This document shows, piece by piece, positions 1 to 7,782 of a stretch of 64,000 nt of DNA (its first letter is position 1; each line of letters begins with the position of its first letter). Origin of the DNA: Candidatus Cohnella colombiensis (lineage in GTDB: Bacteria; Bacillota; Bacilli; Paenibacillales; Paenibacillaceae); contig CP119317.1 in the NCBI GenBank assembly GCA_029203125.1, positions 558,001-622,000 of the forward strand, given 5' to 3'. The position numbers and the translations under genes were made by a program. The notes under the pieces were generated by a model. That model saw nothing but the letters and a program-made list of their open reading frames with translations, searched no databases and was not told where the DNA came from.

Positions 1-11
1 ATTTTTTGGAG

Positions 12-39
12 TTTACAACTTGATAAATTCCTGTATGAT
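12..39 (+). promoter_or_regulatory. Sigma-A type promoter of the DoxX gene
   Basis: TTTACA (12-17) and TATGAT (34-39) are separated by 16 bases and lie 40 bases ahead of the coding region. This matches the housekeeping promoter consensus apart from one or two bases per box. Confidence 0.6.
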
Positions 40-78
40 GGAAGTGATATAAATACATAACGAATGGGGATGATTTCG

Positions 79-666
79 ATGACGATCAAAGATGAATTAA
101 AAGGAAAAAACATCATCGTTCCAGACAATCCGGTGTCTAATTTCTTCTTTAACAACACGAGATCGGGACTTATTTGGTTAGTGATTAGGCTTTACCTTGG
201 CTATCAGTGGTTGAATGCGGGTTGGCATAAGGTAACGAGTGAGAAATGGGTTGGAAGCGAAGCGGGTGCAGGACTTTCAGGCTTTTTGAACGGTGCAATT
301 GCAAAAGCTAATGAGGGCAAGGACGTTACAGATTGGTACGCCTCGTTCCTCCAAGATTTTGTTCTTCCGAATGCGAAGGTATTCTCATACTTCGTTGCTT
401 TCGGAGAGGTTTGTGTAGGATTAGGACTAATTCTAGGACTCCTTACAGGCGTGGCTGCTTTCTTCGGAGCATTCATGAATGCCGCTTTCTTGTTCGCGGG
501 TACACTCAGCACGAACCCATTGCTGTTCATCTTAGCTACCTGGCTCGTATTGGGCTGGAAGGTTGCAGGCTGGTACGGCTTGGATCGTTGGGCATTGCCA
601 CTGCTCGGAACACCTTGGGGCAAGAAGAAACAAGATCAGCAAGGCGATCCGTCAGCGACGGTTTAA
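79..666 (+). CDS. DoxX family membrane protein
   Basis: A 195-residue multi-pass membrane protein. About four hydrophobic segments are visible: the first around SGLIWLVIRLYLGYQWL near the N-terminus, the others in the second half. The motif LYLGYQWLNAGWHK is typical of DoxX/DoxD proteins, which sit in the membrane and have been linked to quinone or thiosulfate redox chemistry and oxidative stress; the exact reaction is unknown for most members. Three in-frame ATGs exist (64, 70, 79). The last is preferred because GGGGATG lies about 9 bases ahead of it. The gene is monocistronic, with its own promoter and terminator. The C-terminus is charged and probably cytoplasmic. Confidence 0.8.
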   Translation: MTIKDELKGKNIIVPDNPVSNFFFNNTRSGLIWLVIRLYLGYQWLNAGWHKVTSEKWVGSEAGAGLSGFLNGAIAKANEGKDVTDWYASFLQDFVLPNAKVFSYFVAFGEVCVGLGLILGLLTGVAAFFGAFMNAAFLFAGTLSTNPLLFILATWLVLGWKVAGWYGLDRWALPLLGTPWGKKKQDQQGDPSATV

Positions 667-683
667 TTTCGCACACATATTAA

Positions 684-729
684 GAGGGCATATCTGTTCG
701 GTTAATAACCGATCAGGTATGCCCTTTAT
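684..729 (+). terminator. Rho-independent terminator of the DoxX gene
   Basis: An imperfect long hairpin with outer stem AGGGCATA...TATGCCCT and inner stem CGGTTA/TAACCG, followed by TTTATTT. It lies 18 bases after the stop codon. Confidence 0.8.
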
Positions 730-749
730 TTGATATGTCAGAAAGTAGT

Positions 750-774
750 GGGGAATTAGCTCAGCTGGGAGGGC
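750..774 (+). pseudogene. tRNA 5'-half relic (tRNA-Ala like)
   Basis: GGGGAATTAGCTCAGCTGGG reproduces the 5' acceptor strand and D-arm of a bacterial tRNA-Ala(UGC). The sequence then diverges, and no anticodon arm, T-arm or 3' acceptor strand follows. It is a truncated tRNA copy and not a gene. Confidence 0.6.
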
Positions 775-842
775 AACTCGTAATGCAACGATAATCAACA
801 ATTTTATCAAAAGAATTATCTTTATCCCAGTTTCGTAGTTGT

Positions 843-919
843 GGGGCTTTAGCTCAGTCTGGGAGAGCGTTTCGCAGGCAGCGAAGAGGTCAGCGGTTCG
901 ATCCCGCTAAGGTCCACCA
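843..919 (+). tRNA. tRNA-Ala(GGC)-like gene, probably degenerate
   Basis: The 77-base sequence folds as a cloverleaf. The acceptor is GGGGCTT with AAGGTCC plus encoded ACCA, with one G-G mismatch and one G-U pair. The D-stem is GCTC/GAGC, the anticodon stem TTTCG/CGAAG with loop CAGGCAG, and the T-stem AGCGG/CCGCT with loop TTCGATC. The anticodon would be GGC (Ala). Position 33, almost always U, is A here, and the acceptor mismatch sits mid-stem. Together with the truncated relic 90 bases upstream this suggests a decaying tRNA-Ala copy. A divergent but active tRNA cannot be excluded. Confidence 0.55.
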
Positions 920-1387
920 ACAACAATTAATAACGGCAGAGATGCCTAAGTAGATCCTTTCGGATAGACTCTTTTTTCGTTGTTGCATTGTGCACGCATT
1001 AACTACTCATGGGGACACTTTTGACCGTTAGTGACAGTAATCGAACATTTTGATCTCCTTACAGTCATTGATGCCCATTAGCAACAATAATATCGAAAAA
1101 ACTCGCGAATAACGCATCTAATGGTCATGAGTGTCCGTAACTGCAGCGAGTCATCATCATTGTTGCATCTAACGGACATGAGTGTCCATTTTTCTGCTCG
1201 AACGGTGACCAATGCCCACCATTTCTGCTCGAACAGACGCTGTCGGCGCGAGCAACAAAACGACGTGTGTAGAGGTGGGACACAAGCCTATTGCTGTTGT
1301 ATTTTGGATTTTGTACGATGAATCATACAAGTTGGCTGGACATTGGCTACGAATACTAAGTCTCAGATATCCTCGAAACCGAAAAAT
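920..1387. other. Intergenic stretch with degenerate short repeats
   Basis: No convincing gene is present. Two near copies of CTAAYGGWCATGAGTGTCC occur (about 1118-1136 and 1168-1186), and looser relatives lie at about 1006-1030, 1063-1082 and 1200-1222. The core GGACATGAGTGTCC is an inverted repeat. TGCTCGAAC occurs twice (about 1194 and 1226). A weak hairpin followed by CTTTTTT lies at 951-978. Open frames here have no ribosome-binding site and look random. Confidence 0.4.
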
Positions 1388-1419
1388 ACCGCCAGGGGGA
1401 ATTTCCCTGACGGTTTTTC
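1388..1419. terminator. Bidirectional terminator, mainly for the CAP gene
   Basis: ACCGCCAGGG and CCCTGACGGT form a 10-bp stem with one mismatch. It is flanked by AAAAAT on the left and TTTTTCT on the right, so it can work on both strands. It lies just beyond the stop codon of the leftward CAP gene. Confidence 0.75.
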
Positions 1420-1426
1420 TTAGTTG

Positions 1427-2263
1427 TTATGCTATAAATTCTTGAACCCATACACCGTTGTAGTAAGCGACACCGATCGTTGTGAAGTTAGCACTTAAGA
1501 TGTTGGCACGGTGTCCCGCGCTATTCATCCATGCAGTCATTACCTCTTGAGGAGTACGTTGCCCTTTAGCAATATTCTCTCCCGCATAGCTGTAACTTAC
1601 TCCATATTGCTTCATCATATCGAATGGGGAACCATAAGTCGGTGAATTATGGTCAAAATAATTGTTGTGGTACATGTCCTTCGCTTTATCAAGAGCGACT
1701 AGCTTCAGTGTGGAGTTTGTCGTCTTAAGCGGGCTGAGTCCTGCTTTCGCACGTTCTTGATTAACTAACATGACAACTTGTGTAGCAAATTCCGATTCAG
1801 CGACAGTAGTCGTTGGTTGGCTAGGTTTTGTTGTCGTAGTTGGTTGTTTCGCAGGTGTGGTCGGTTGCTTTGTTGTAGTTGGTTGCTTTGTTGTGGTCGG
1901 TTGTTTTGTTGTAGTTGGTTGCGTTGTCGTAGTCGGTTGCTTTGTTGTAGTTGGTTGCTTTGTTGTTGTAGTTGGTTGCTTGGTTGTAGTTGGTTGCTTG
2001 GTTGTAGTTGGTTGCTTTGTTATCGTTGGTTGCTTGGTCACTGTTGGTTGTTTCACGATAGTATAAGTGCCTTGCAAGTATTGTTGAATTAATGCATCGA
2101 TATCAATGTTGTATGTGCTCAAAACTTGTTTGACTTGAGTTTGATTCCAAGTTGTTGGAGTTGCTGCTGATGCCGCACCTGCTCCTACTGGTACGGAAAG
2201 TGTTAATGCTAGCGTTCCAAGGATAAGCGACTTCTTCCATCTGCACTGTTGTTGCTTTTTCAT
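1427..2263 (-). CDS. Secreted CAP (SCP/PR-1) domain protein with Thr-Lys-Gln-Pro repeats
   Basis: A 278-residue secreted protein. A signal peptide is clear: positive MKKQQQCRWKK, a hydrophobic stretch and an AASA-type cleavage site. Residues about 70-150 are a low-complexity linker of some fifteen TTTKQP-like hexapeptides that probably spans the cell wall. Residues about 160-278 form a CAP domain, with family signatures LVNQERAKAG, the metal-site type HNSP, YAGENIA and AGHRANIL. The overall design resembles B. subtilis YkwD and similar Bacillales wall proteins, whose function is unknown. The ribosome-binding site AAGGGAGG lies 8 bases ahead of the ATG. The gene is monocistronic. Confidence 0.85.
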   Translation of the reverse strand: MKKQQQCRWKKSLILGTLALTLSVPVGAGAASAATPTTWNQTQVKQVLSTYNIDIDALIQQYLQGTYTIVKQPTVTKQPTITKQPTTTKQPTTTKQPTTTTKQPTTTKQPTTTTQPTTTKQPTTTKQPTTTKQPTTPAKQPTTTTKPSQPTTTVAESEFATQVVMLVNQERAKAGLSPLKTTNSTLKLVALDKAKDMYHNNYFDHNSPTYGSPFDMMKQYGVSYSYAGENIAKGQRTPQEVMTAWMNSAGHRANILSANFTTIGVAYYNGVWVQEFIA

Positions 2264-2448
2264 ATATAATTTCCTCCCTTAGTGTGCTGTTGTTTTGGCT
2301 CGACACTAAGTCTATCAGCTGAACTCTATGATTTCATGCTCTAATATTTAACAATGAAATAGTTGCACCAATGAACTCGTTGCGAGACAATGGATTGCGA
2401 GCTGTCTTCCAAATAATGCTCATTTGAGATTTTGAGAGGTTGAAAGTG

Positions 2449-3021
2449 ATGGCTGGATGGGTTGATCAGAGCGTATCTTTGCTCATATTGATTGTGGCGT
2501 TACTCTCTGTTGTATCGATCGTATTCATGAGCTGGAGCAATGGAATTTCTCCTATGCCATCCGCATCTTCAGTTCGTAAAGTCGTAGTAGAGATCGTAGA
2601 GAAGCTACCAGGAACAGGTACGATTATAGAGGCTGGATCTGGTTGGGGAACATTAGCGCTACAACTTGCAAGAGAGTGTGATAATCGAAAAATTATTGGA
2701 ATCGAAAACTCTTTAATACCGTATGTTGTGTCTAGAATATTTGCACGGAATGACCGACTTTCATATCGTTTTAGCAATATATATACCTATAGTTATAGTA
2801 AAGATAGCATCATTGTTTGTTATCTATACCCCGGCGCGATGCAAAAGCTAGCTGAATTAGCTAGACAGGGGCGATTTGAGGGGATGTACCTCGTCAGTGT
2901 ATGTTTCGCATTGCCAGGTTGGGAGCCTGTTCAAGTCCTCACGTGCAAAGATCTTTATTTGACGAAGGTATATATGTACAGGTTTGACTTTGCATGTTCG
3001 GGCATGCACCGATATAATTAA
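2449..3021 (+). CDS. Membrane-anchored class I methyltransferase-like protein
   Basis: A 190-residue protein with an N-terminal hydrophobic segment (about residues 8-28) followed by a Rossmann-like fold. IIEAGSGWGTLALQLA matches SAM-binding motif I (E/DxGxGxG), and IIGIEN fits the acidic residue at the end of strand 2. The substrate is unknown. A TTG at 2440 opens the same frame, but GAGAGG at 2434-2439 is correctly spaced for the ATG at 2449. The promoter of the next operon overlaps its 3' end. The protein is small for the family and has one transmembrane anchor. A lysine methyltransferase-like role (FAM173 type) is possible but unproved. Confidence 0.65.
   Translation: MAGWVDQSVSLLILIVALLSVVSIVFMSWSNGISPMPSASSVRKVVVEIVEKLPGTGTIIEAGSGWGTLALQLARECDNRKIIGIENSLIPYVVSRIFARNDRLSYRFSNIYTYSYSKDSIIVCYLYPGAMQKLAELARQGRFEGMYLVSVCFALPGWEPVQVLTCKDLYLTKVYMYRFDFACSGMHRYN
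2990..3018 (+). promoter_or_regulatory. Promoter of the thiL-tsa operon
   Basis: TTGCAT (2990-2995), a 17-base spacer and TATAAT (3013-3018) form a near-consensus sigma-A promoter 34 bases ahead of thiL. The spacer holds an inverted repeat, GCATG-TTCGGG-CATGC, that could be an operator. Confidence 0.65.
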
Positions 3022-3051
3022 GGTCAAAATGACGTAAAAGGGGATTGCTCC

Positions 3052-4080
3052 GTGGCTCCACTAGAAGAGTTCGGACGCATACGCGAATGGACGGCAGGGC
3101 GACACAGCGATACATCATTAGCTGCTGCAGGTGTAAAATTAGGCATCGGTGATGATACGGCGGTAGTGTCTGGGACATCCGGACTTGAATGGCTGCTTGC
3201 TGTCGATACGATGGTTGAAGGTGTGCACTTTCGTCCCGAGACGATGGAGCCTGAAGATATCGGGTATAAAGCTCTTGCAGCAAACATTAGTGATATCGCG
3301 GCCATGGGTGGCATACCCAAGCATGCGCTAGTTGCTATAAGCATTCCTCCGCAATGGGATACATCGTTGTTGAAGCGAATATTCGACGGACTATATGAAT
3401 GTGCAGAACGCTATGGGGTCATCGTTGTTGGTGGAGATACGACATCGGCGCCGGAGTCTCTTGTTATTTCAGTGACGATTGTCGGACAGGTTGAGGCAGG
3501 TAAAGCCATTTATCGCAACGGTGCTCGGCCGGGACATTTTATATTTCTTACGGGTCCTACAGGGTTGTCGGCAGGTGGTCTCCATGGGATGCTACAATCA
3601 GAGGAACATCGTAGGCTTGTCATCTCCCCGCCTCCTAAGCGACTAATATCCGCTCACAGAAGACCCAATCCATCTGTGAAAGCGGGAAGATTGCTTATTA
3701 CGAATGGATGGGGCGCATCGCTGAATGATGTTAGTGATGGCGTATCAAGCGAAGCTTGGGAAATTGCCGAAGCGTCAGATGTGAAACTTGTCCTCCATGA
3801 GGCCAGTCTTCCACTTGCAGGAGAGCTAGTCGGTTACGCTGGGCAATGCAATATTCCACCATTGGATTGGGTGCTGTATGGTGGAGAAGATTATGTACTT
3901 ATAGGAACAGCAGAACGAAAGTATGAAGCATCCATGAGAGAAACTTTTCGCGCTGAAGGGATTCCATTGTTCATCATCGGCGAAGTGGAAGCAGGATCGC
4001 CAGGTGTGGACCTAGAATATGGTTCTGGTAAGCGTAAACCGCTCGAGAAGCGGGGATATAATCATTTTCCGAAGGGATAA
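3052..4080 (+). CDS. thiL: Thiamine-monophosphate kinase
   Basis: A 342-residue enzyme that phosphorylates thiamine monophosphate to thiamine diphosphate with ATP, the last step of de novo coenzyme synthesis. Family motifs visible are GIGDDTAVV (metal/ATP site), DTMVEGVHF, VVGGDTTSAP and GGEDYVLI. Length is typical. The start is GTG, with AAAAGGGG eight bases ahead. Its stop overlaps the next ATG (TAATG), so thiL and tsaE are translationally coupled. The same order thiL-tsaE-tsaB-rimI-tsaD occurs in B. subtilis (ydiA-ydiE), which supports the assignment. Confidence 0.95.
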   Translation: MAPLEEFGRIREWTAGRHSDTSLAAAGVKLGIGDDTAVVSGTSGLEWLLAVDTMVEGVHFRPETMEPEDIGYKALAANISDIAAMGGIPKHALVAISIPPQWDTSLLKRIFDGLYECAERYGVIVVGGDTTSAPESLVISVTIVGQVEAGKAIYRNGARPGHFIFLTGPTGLSAGGLHGMLQSEEHRRLVISPPPKRLISAHRRPNPSVKAGRLLITNGWGASLNDVSDGVSSEAWEIAEASDVKLVLHEASLPLAGELVGYAGQCNIPPLDWVLYGGEDYVLIGTAERKYEASMRETFRAEGIPLFIIGEVEAGSPGVDLEYGSGKRKPLEKRGYNHFPKG

Positions 4081-4601
4081 TGGGACGAATGCAACGGAAT
4101 GAAGAGGATAGACAATTTCGATTTATCGTGAATGATGAAGCGGGCACGGTCGCGATTGCGAGCATACTTGCAAAGCTAGCTTACCCGGGAGCAGTGATTG
4201 CGCTGGATGGCGATTTAGGAGCCGGAAAGACAAGGTTTGCACAAGCCTTTGCTGCGGCATTAGGGGTTGAGGGAATTGTAAACAGTCCTACGTTTACGAT
4301 TATTAAGGAATATGAGAGTGGCAGATTGCCCTTATATCATATGGATGTTTACAGAATCACGCTTGAGGAAGCAGATGAGCTGGGGCTAGATGAATATTTT
4401 CATGGGAATGGTGTGAGCTTGGTGGAGTGGGCTTCTATTATCGTGCCGATTCTTCCTGAGGAGCGGTTACATATCCAGCTTGAGACGAATGGTACTAGCG
4501 CGCGAACAATTGTGTGCATTCCACAAGGTGAACGATATGTGAATTGGTGTCATAAACTTGTGCAAGAAGGTTTTGGTGAGGGGGAGGAATTAGCGCAATG
4601 A
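4080..4601 (+). CDS. tsaE: tRNA t6A threonylcarbamoyladenosine synthesis ATPase TsaE
   Basis: A 173-residue P-loop ATPase that works with TsaB and TsaD to transfer threonylcarbamoyl to A37 of ANN-decoding tRNAs. The Walker A is GDLGAGKT, followed by NSPTFTIIKEY and LYHMDVYR, both family hallmarks; VEWASI near the C-terminal third matches the conserved Glu-Trp. The gene starts inside the stop codon of thiL and overlaps tsaB by four bases (ATGA). It is slightly longer than the usual 150-160 residues because of a C-terminal tail. Confidence 0.95.
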   Translation: MGRMQRNEEDRQFRFIVNDEAGTVAIASILAKLAYPGAVIALDGDLGAGKTRFAQAFAAALGVEGIVNSPTFTIIKEYESGRLPLYHMDVYRITLEEADELGLDEYFHGNGVSLVEWASIIVPILPEERLHIQLETNGTSARTIVCIPQGERYVNWCHKLVQEGFGEGEELAQ

Positions 4602-5419
4602 GCAACTTAGATTTGACAACACGTTCGTTGACGACGCTTGCGATTGATACCTCGACGGCATCATTAACAGTCGCCATTGTAAGGGATGGACGATTAGTAG
4701 ATACATCTTTGACGTTTGCTGAACGCAATCATTCTGTGCGGATCATTAGTGAAATTAAGGAGCTCCTTGCGCGCAATGGGATTAGGGGTAATGAGATTGA
4801 TCTAATCGCAGTTGGGCAAGGACCGGGCTCATATACTGGCGTACGGATCGCAGTAACAGCTGCGAAAACTTTGGCATGGACATGGAATAAACCATTAATT
4901 GGCGTATCTAGCCTGGAGGCATTGGCATTTGGGGCGTGCAAAGCTTTAAAACCTGAGGGGAAAGCGTGGATTGTCCCTATAATGGACGCACGTCGTGGAC
5001 AAGTTTACAGCTCGCGCTTCGAGGCGATTTCAAATTCTCATGGTGACACCCATTGGCAGATGCTTGATCCCGATCGCATTCGTATGATTGCGGATTGGGC
5101 GCCAGAGCTTGGTGAACTCTCGATGAGTCGGTCAGATCATGTGCAGGAGCAAAAAAATGACGGGTTAAATGAAGCGGATATATGTACGGTGTGGTTTGTT
5201 GGAGATATAGGCGTACATACAGCAACGATTGAGCAGGTACGAGAGACGTACCCGCAGCTAGAAATATATAGTTGCAATTTGGATGCTGGAGCTATAGGGC
5301 AACTCGGCGAACGTAGATTTCGCTTAGGTGAGCGTGACGAGGTTCACACGTTCGTTCCGAACTATACACAGCTGACAGAAGCGGAATCGAAACTCCTTTC
5401 CGCATCGCGGGGAGAGTGA
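4598..5419 (+). CDS. tsaB: tRNA t6A synthesis scaffold protein TsaB
   Basis: A 273-residue ASKHA-fold protein, the non-catalytic partner of TsaD. LAIDTSTASLTVAI opens the fold, and GQGPGSYTGVRI is the family signature. It is longer than the usual ~230 residues, with extra charged sequence in the middle (about residues 160-195) that I cannot assign. It overlaps tsaE by four bases and precedes rimI by four, so translation is probably coupled along the operon. Confidence 0.92.
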   Translation: MSNLDLTTRSLTTLAIDTSTASLTVAIVRDGRLVDTSLTFAERNHSVRIISEIKELLARNGIRGNEIDLIAVGQGPGSYTGVRIAVTAAKTLAWTWNKPLIGVSSLEALAFGACKALKPEGKAWIVPIMDARRGQVYSSRFEAISNSHGDTHWQMLDPDRIRMIADWAPELGELSMSRSDHVQEQKNDGLNEADICTVWFVGDIGVHTATIEQVRETYPQLEIYSCNLDAGAIGQLGERRFRLGERDEVHTFVPNYTQLTEAESKLLSASRGE

Positions 5420-5423
5420 AACG

Positions 5424-5948
5424 ATGAGGCAAGAGCGGGTTAAAGCGCAAAGTACTTTTGAATATCGAATGATGGCCATGGATGATATTAGCACAATAGT
5501 ACAAATTGAAAACGAATCGTTTAGCTCTCCTTGGACTGCAGAAGCTTTTCGCAACGAGTTAACCAACAATCTATTCGCAAAATATATGATCATGGAACAG
5601 GACGGAGTTATTATCGGCTATGGTGGCATGTGGATCATTATTGATGAAGCACATGTGACCAACATTGCGATCCGTGAGCCTTATCGTGGACAAGGTAATG
5701 GAGAACGTTTGCTCCGCGAGCTGATGAGAACAGCGAAATGGTTCAGTGCTGAGCGGATGACGTTGGAAGTACGTGTGTCTAACGAAACAGCCCAAAGACT
5801 CTACAGTAAACTAGGTTTTAAATCATCGGGCGTTCGCCCAGCCTATTATTCAGACAATCATGAAGATGCACTAATTATGTGGGCAGAGCTCATTCGCGAT
5901 GAAGCAGATGGCGACCCGATTGGAGCGAAAGAAGGAGAAGCACAATGA
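5424..5948 (+). CDS. rimI: Ribosomal-protein-alanine N-acetyltransferase RimI
   Basis: A 174-residue GNAT enzyme expected to acetylate the N-terminal alanine of ribosomal protein S18. The acetyl-CoA loop is seen as YRGQGNGERLL, with VTNIAI ahead of it and LEVRVSNETAQRLYSKLGF after it, the usual RimI pattern. It is placed between tsaB and tsaD, as in B. subtilis ydiD, and overlaps tsaD by four bases (ATGA). The first ~15 residues vary in the family, so the exact start (ATG 5424) is likely but not certain. Confidence 0.9.
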   Translation: MRQERVKAQSTFEYRMMAMDDISTIVQIENESFSSPWTAEAFRNELTNNLFAKYMIMEQDGVIIGYGGMWIIIDEAHVTNIAIREPYRGQGNGERLLRELMRTAKWFSAERMTLEVRVSNETAQRLYSKLGFKSSGVRPAYYSDNHEDALIMWAELIRDEADGDPIGAKEGEAQ

Positions 5949-6997
5949 TACAATTGAAAAATGAACCTTCAAGCTCCCCCTATCTGATGCTCGCAATAGA
6001 GACTAGCTGTGATGAAACATCGGTAGCTGTCGTACGTAACGGACGCGAAGTGTTATCAAATATCGTTTCAAGCCAAATTGAGACTCACCGCAAATTTGGT
6101 GGCGTCGTTCCGGAAATTGCTTCGCGTAAACATGTTGAGAGCATAACAGTTATCATTGAGGAGGCGATCGCCGAGGCAGCAATTTCACTCGAAGAGATTG
6201 ATGTCATCGCCGTCACACAGGGGCCAGGGCTGGTCGGTGCGCTGCTTGTTGGAGTTGTTGCTGCGAAGAGCTTAGCGCTTGCACTTGATATTCCGCTCAT
6301 CGGAACACATCACATTGCAGGACACATCTATGCCAATCATCTTGTTGGAGATATAGAGTATCCCTCACTCGCGCTCGTCGTTTCAGGTGGTCATACGGAG
6401 ATCGTATTGCTAGAGTCAGAAGGTAACTTCCGCATTATCGGGAGAACGCGAGATGATGCTGTTGGCGAAGCGTATGATAAAGTAGCGAGGGCGTTGCAAT
6501 TTCCTTATCCTGGTGGACCGTATGTCGATCGCTTAGCGCAATCTGCAGAAGATGAGGTTGTGTTGCCGCGTGCATGGCTGGAGCCTGATTCTTTTGATTT
6601 CAGCTTTAGTGGCTTGAAATCAGCGGTCTTATCTGAAATTAATCGTTCAAGAATGAAGGGGGAGTCTCCCGATTTTTCCGCATTGGCGCGAGGCTTCCAG
6701 CAGTCGGTGATCGACGTTGTCACAAGCAAAACGATGCGTGCTGCAAAAGAGCTCGGTGCTAAGCAGGTGCTCTTATGTGGAGGTGTTGCTGCAAACCAAG
6801 GGCTTCGTGAAAGGTTGACGACAATGTGTACAGAAGCGGGATTACCGCTACTCATTCCACCGCATTCACTCTGTACCGATAATGCAGCTATGATAGCGGC
6901 TGCAGCCGATTTGAAATGGAGACACAAGCAGTTTAGCTCGTTAGACTTTAAAGCAGAGCCGGTATTTTCGCTTGAGGAATGGTCGGTTGGAAAGTAG
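5945..6997 (+). CDS. tsaD: tRNA N6-adenosine threonylcarbamoyltransferase TsaD
   Basis: A 350-residue catalytic subunit of t6A synthesis, formerly Gcp/YdiE. Motifs visible: LAIETSCDETSVAVV, the metal-binding HHIAGH (HxxxH), ALVVSGGHTEIV, GEAYDKVAR and the C-terminal CTDNAAMIA. Length is normal for bacteria. It is the last gene of the thiL operon; no clear hairpin follows, and the leuA leader promoter begins 12 bases later. Confidence 0.96.
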   Translation: MIQLKNEPSSSPYLMLAIETSCDETSVAVVRNGREVLSNIVSSQIETHRKFGGVVPEIASRKHVESITVIIEEAIAEAAISLEEIDVIAVTQGPGLVGALLVGVVAAKSLALALDIPLIGTHHIAGHIYANHLVGDIEYPSLALVVSGGHTEIVLLESEGNFRIIGRTRDDAVGEAYDKVARALQFPYPGGPYVDRLAQSAEDEVVLPRAWLEPDSFDFSFSGLKSAVLSEINRSRMKGESPDFSALARGFQQSVIDVVTSKTMRAAKELGAKQVLLCGGVAANQGLRERLTTMCTEAGLPLLIPPHSLCTDNAAMIAAAADLKWRHKQFSSLDFKAEPVFSLEEWSVGK

Positions 6998-7009
6998 GCA
7001 TCAAAACCA

Positions 7010-7038
7010 TTGACAGAATATTCGATGGTGAATATAAT
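7010..7038 (+). promoter_or_regulatory. Consensus sigma-A promoter for the T-box-leuA unit
   Basis: TTGACA (7010-7015) and TATAAT (7033-7038) are both perfect and are separated by exactly 17 bases. The start point would be near 7045, just ahead of the first T-box leader. I see no separate promoter between the two leaders. Confidence 0.85.
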
Positions 7039-7059
7039 GAATACCAATCCCCAATACTA

Positions 7060-7375
7060 GGGATAATAACAGCATAAACATGATGATCAGGAAAAGTAGA
7101 GTATGCCCGGCATACAGAGAGCTGCGGGTTGGTGCAACGCAGTGGAAGGGGTCTCGAACACTCGCCTGGGAGTGGATCGTTGGAACATTTGGGATCGTTC
7201 TGGATGCGTACAACGATACGGTTAACCTCCGTGATCGGGTAAGCTGTTGGGCTTGTTTTAGAAGAGCTTGCAGCTTTAAGCGGATGTTCCCAGCAATGGG
7301 GATATCAACGAGAGTGGTACCGCGGATGGCTAATGTGCCCACCGTCTCTTTTACAAGAGATTGGTGGGCTTTTAT
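7060..7375 (+). ncRNA. T-box riboswitch, first of a tandem pair (Leu)
   Basis: A full T-box leader. Stem I carries AGAGAGCTGCGGGTTGGTG (apical region, about 7116-7134). The specifier region reads ACA-CTC-GCC, with CTC (Leu) at 7161-7163 followed by the usual purine. The T-box sequence AGAGTGGTACCGCGG is at 7311-7325. A terminator with stem GCCCACC/GGTGGGC and T-rich tail is at 7337-7375. Uncharged tRNA-Leu would pair with the specifier and the T-box and stop the terminator from forming. A CAC (His) register is possible by eye, but alignment with the second leader and the downstream gene favour CTC. No gene lies between this leader and the next. Confidence 0.88.
7337..7375 (+). terminator. T-box terminator 1
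   Basis: GCCCACC-GTCTCTT pairs with AAGAGA-TTGGTGGGC, followed by TTTTAT. It competes with the antiterminator that contains the upstream T-box sequence. Confidence 0.85.
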
Positions 7376-7384
7376 ATTTGTTAA

Positions 7385-7732
7385 CGCGTTGAACGGGAGT
7401 AGTAGGATTTCCTCAAGTTCAGAGAGCTGCGGGTTGGTGCGACGCAGTCAATGAGGAAGCTGAACTCGCCCGGGAGCGGAATGGTGGAACGGTGATCAAG
7501 GTATATTGCAGACCTCGTATATGTCGCAATATCCCCCTCGCTCAGGTACATCGTGACGGCTTGCCCCCGGTATAGGGCGTCCGCAGAAATGTAGTCGACC
7601 GAACGACTGCATCAATGTGGCATAAGGGGGAGGATACGTTTGCCATTCGGAAGGCAAACCCCTCCAAGCGGAGTGGTACCGCGGCGGCTTTCAAGCCCGT
7701 CGTCTCTAGCATGAAGAGACGACGGGCTTTTT
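7385..7732 (+). ncRNA. T-box riboswitch, second of a tandem pair (Leu)
   Basis: A second complete leader directly upstream of leuA. The Stem I apical block AGAGAGCTGCGGGTTGGTG is repeated exactly (about 7421-7439). The specifier reads GAA-CTC-GCC, with CTC at 7465-7467, a leucine codon that agrees with the leuA product. The T-box sequence GAGTGGTACCGCGG is at 7671-7684. The terminator, stem AGCCCGTCGTCTC/GAGACGACGGGCT followed by TTTTT, is at 7694-7732. Confidence 0.92.
7694..7732 (+). terminator. T-box terminator 2
   Basis: A 13-bp perfect stem, AGCCCGTCGTCTC with GAGACGACGGGCT, and a run of T. It closes the leader unless tRNA-Leu is uncharged. Confidence 0.9.
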
Positions 7733-7782
7733 GTCGTTCTCTTCGCGAACTATCCGATATCCCATTTGAGGAGGAAACACTA

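Noticed and set aside
1770..2092. Low-complexity frames opposite the CAP protein repeats
   Set aside because: They are mirror images of the Thr-Lys-Gln-Pro hexapeptide codons and have no start signals.
7080..7454. A 124-codon protein across the first T-box leader
   Set aside because: It covers conserved riboswitch elements, has no ribosome-binding site and its sequence has no family likeness.
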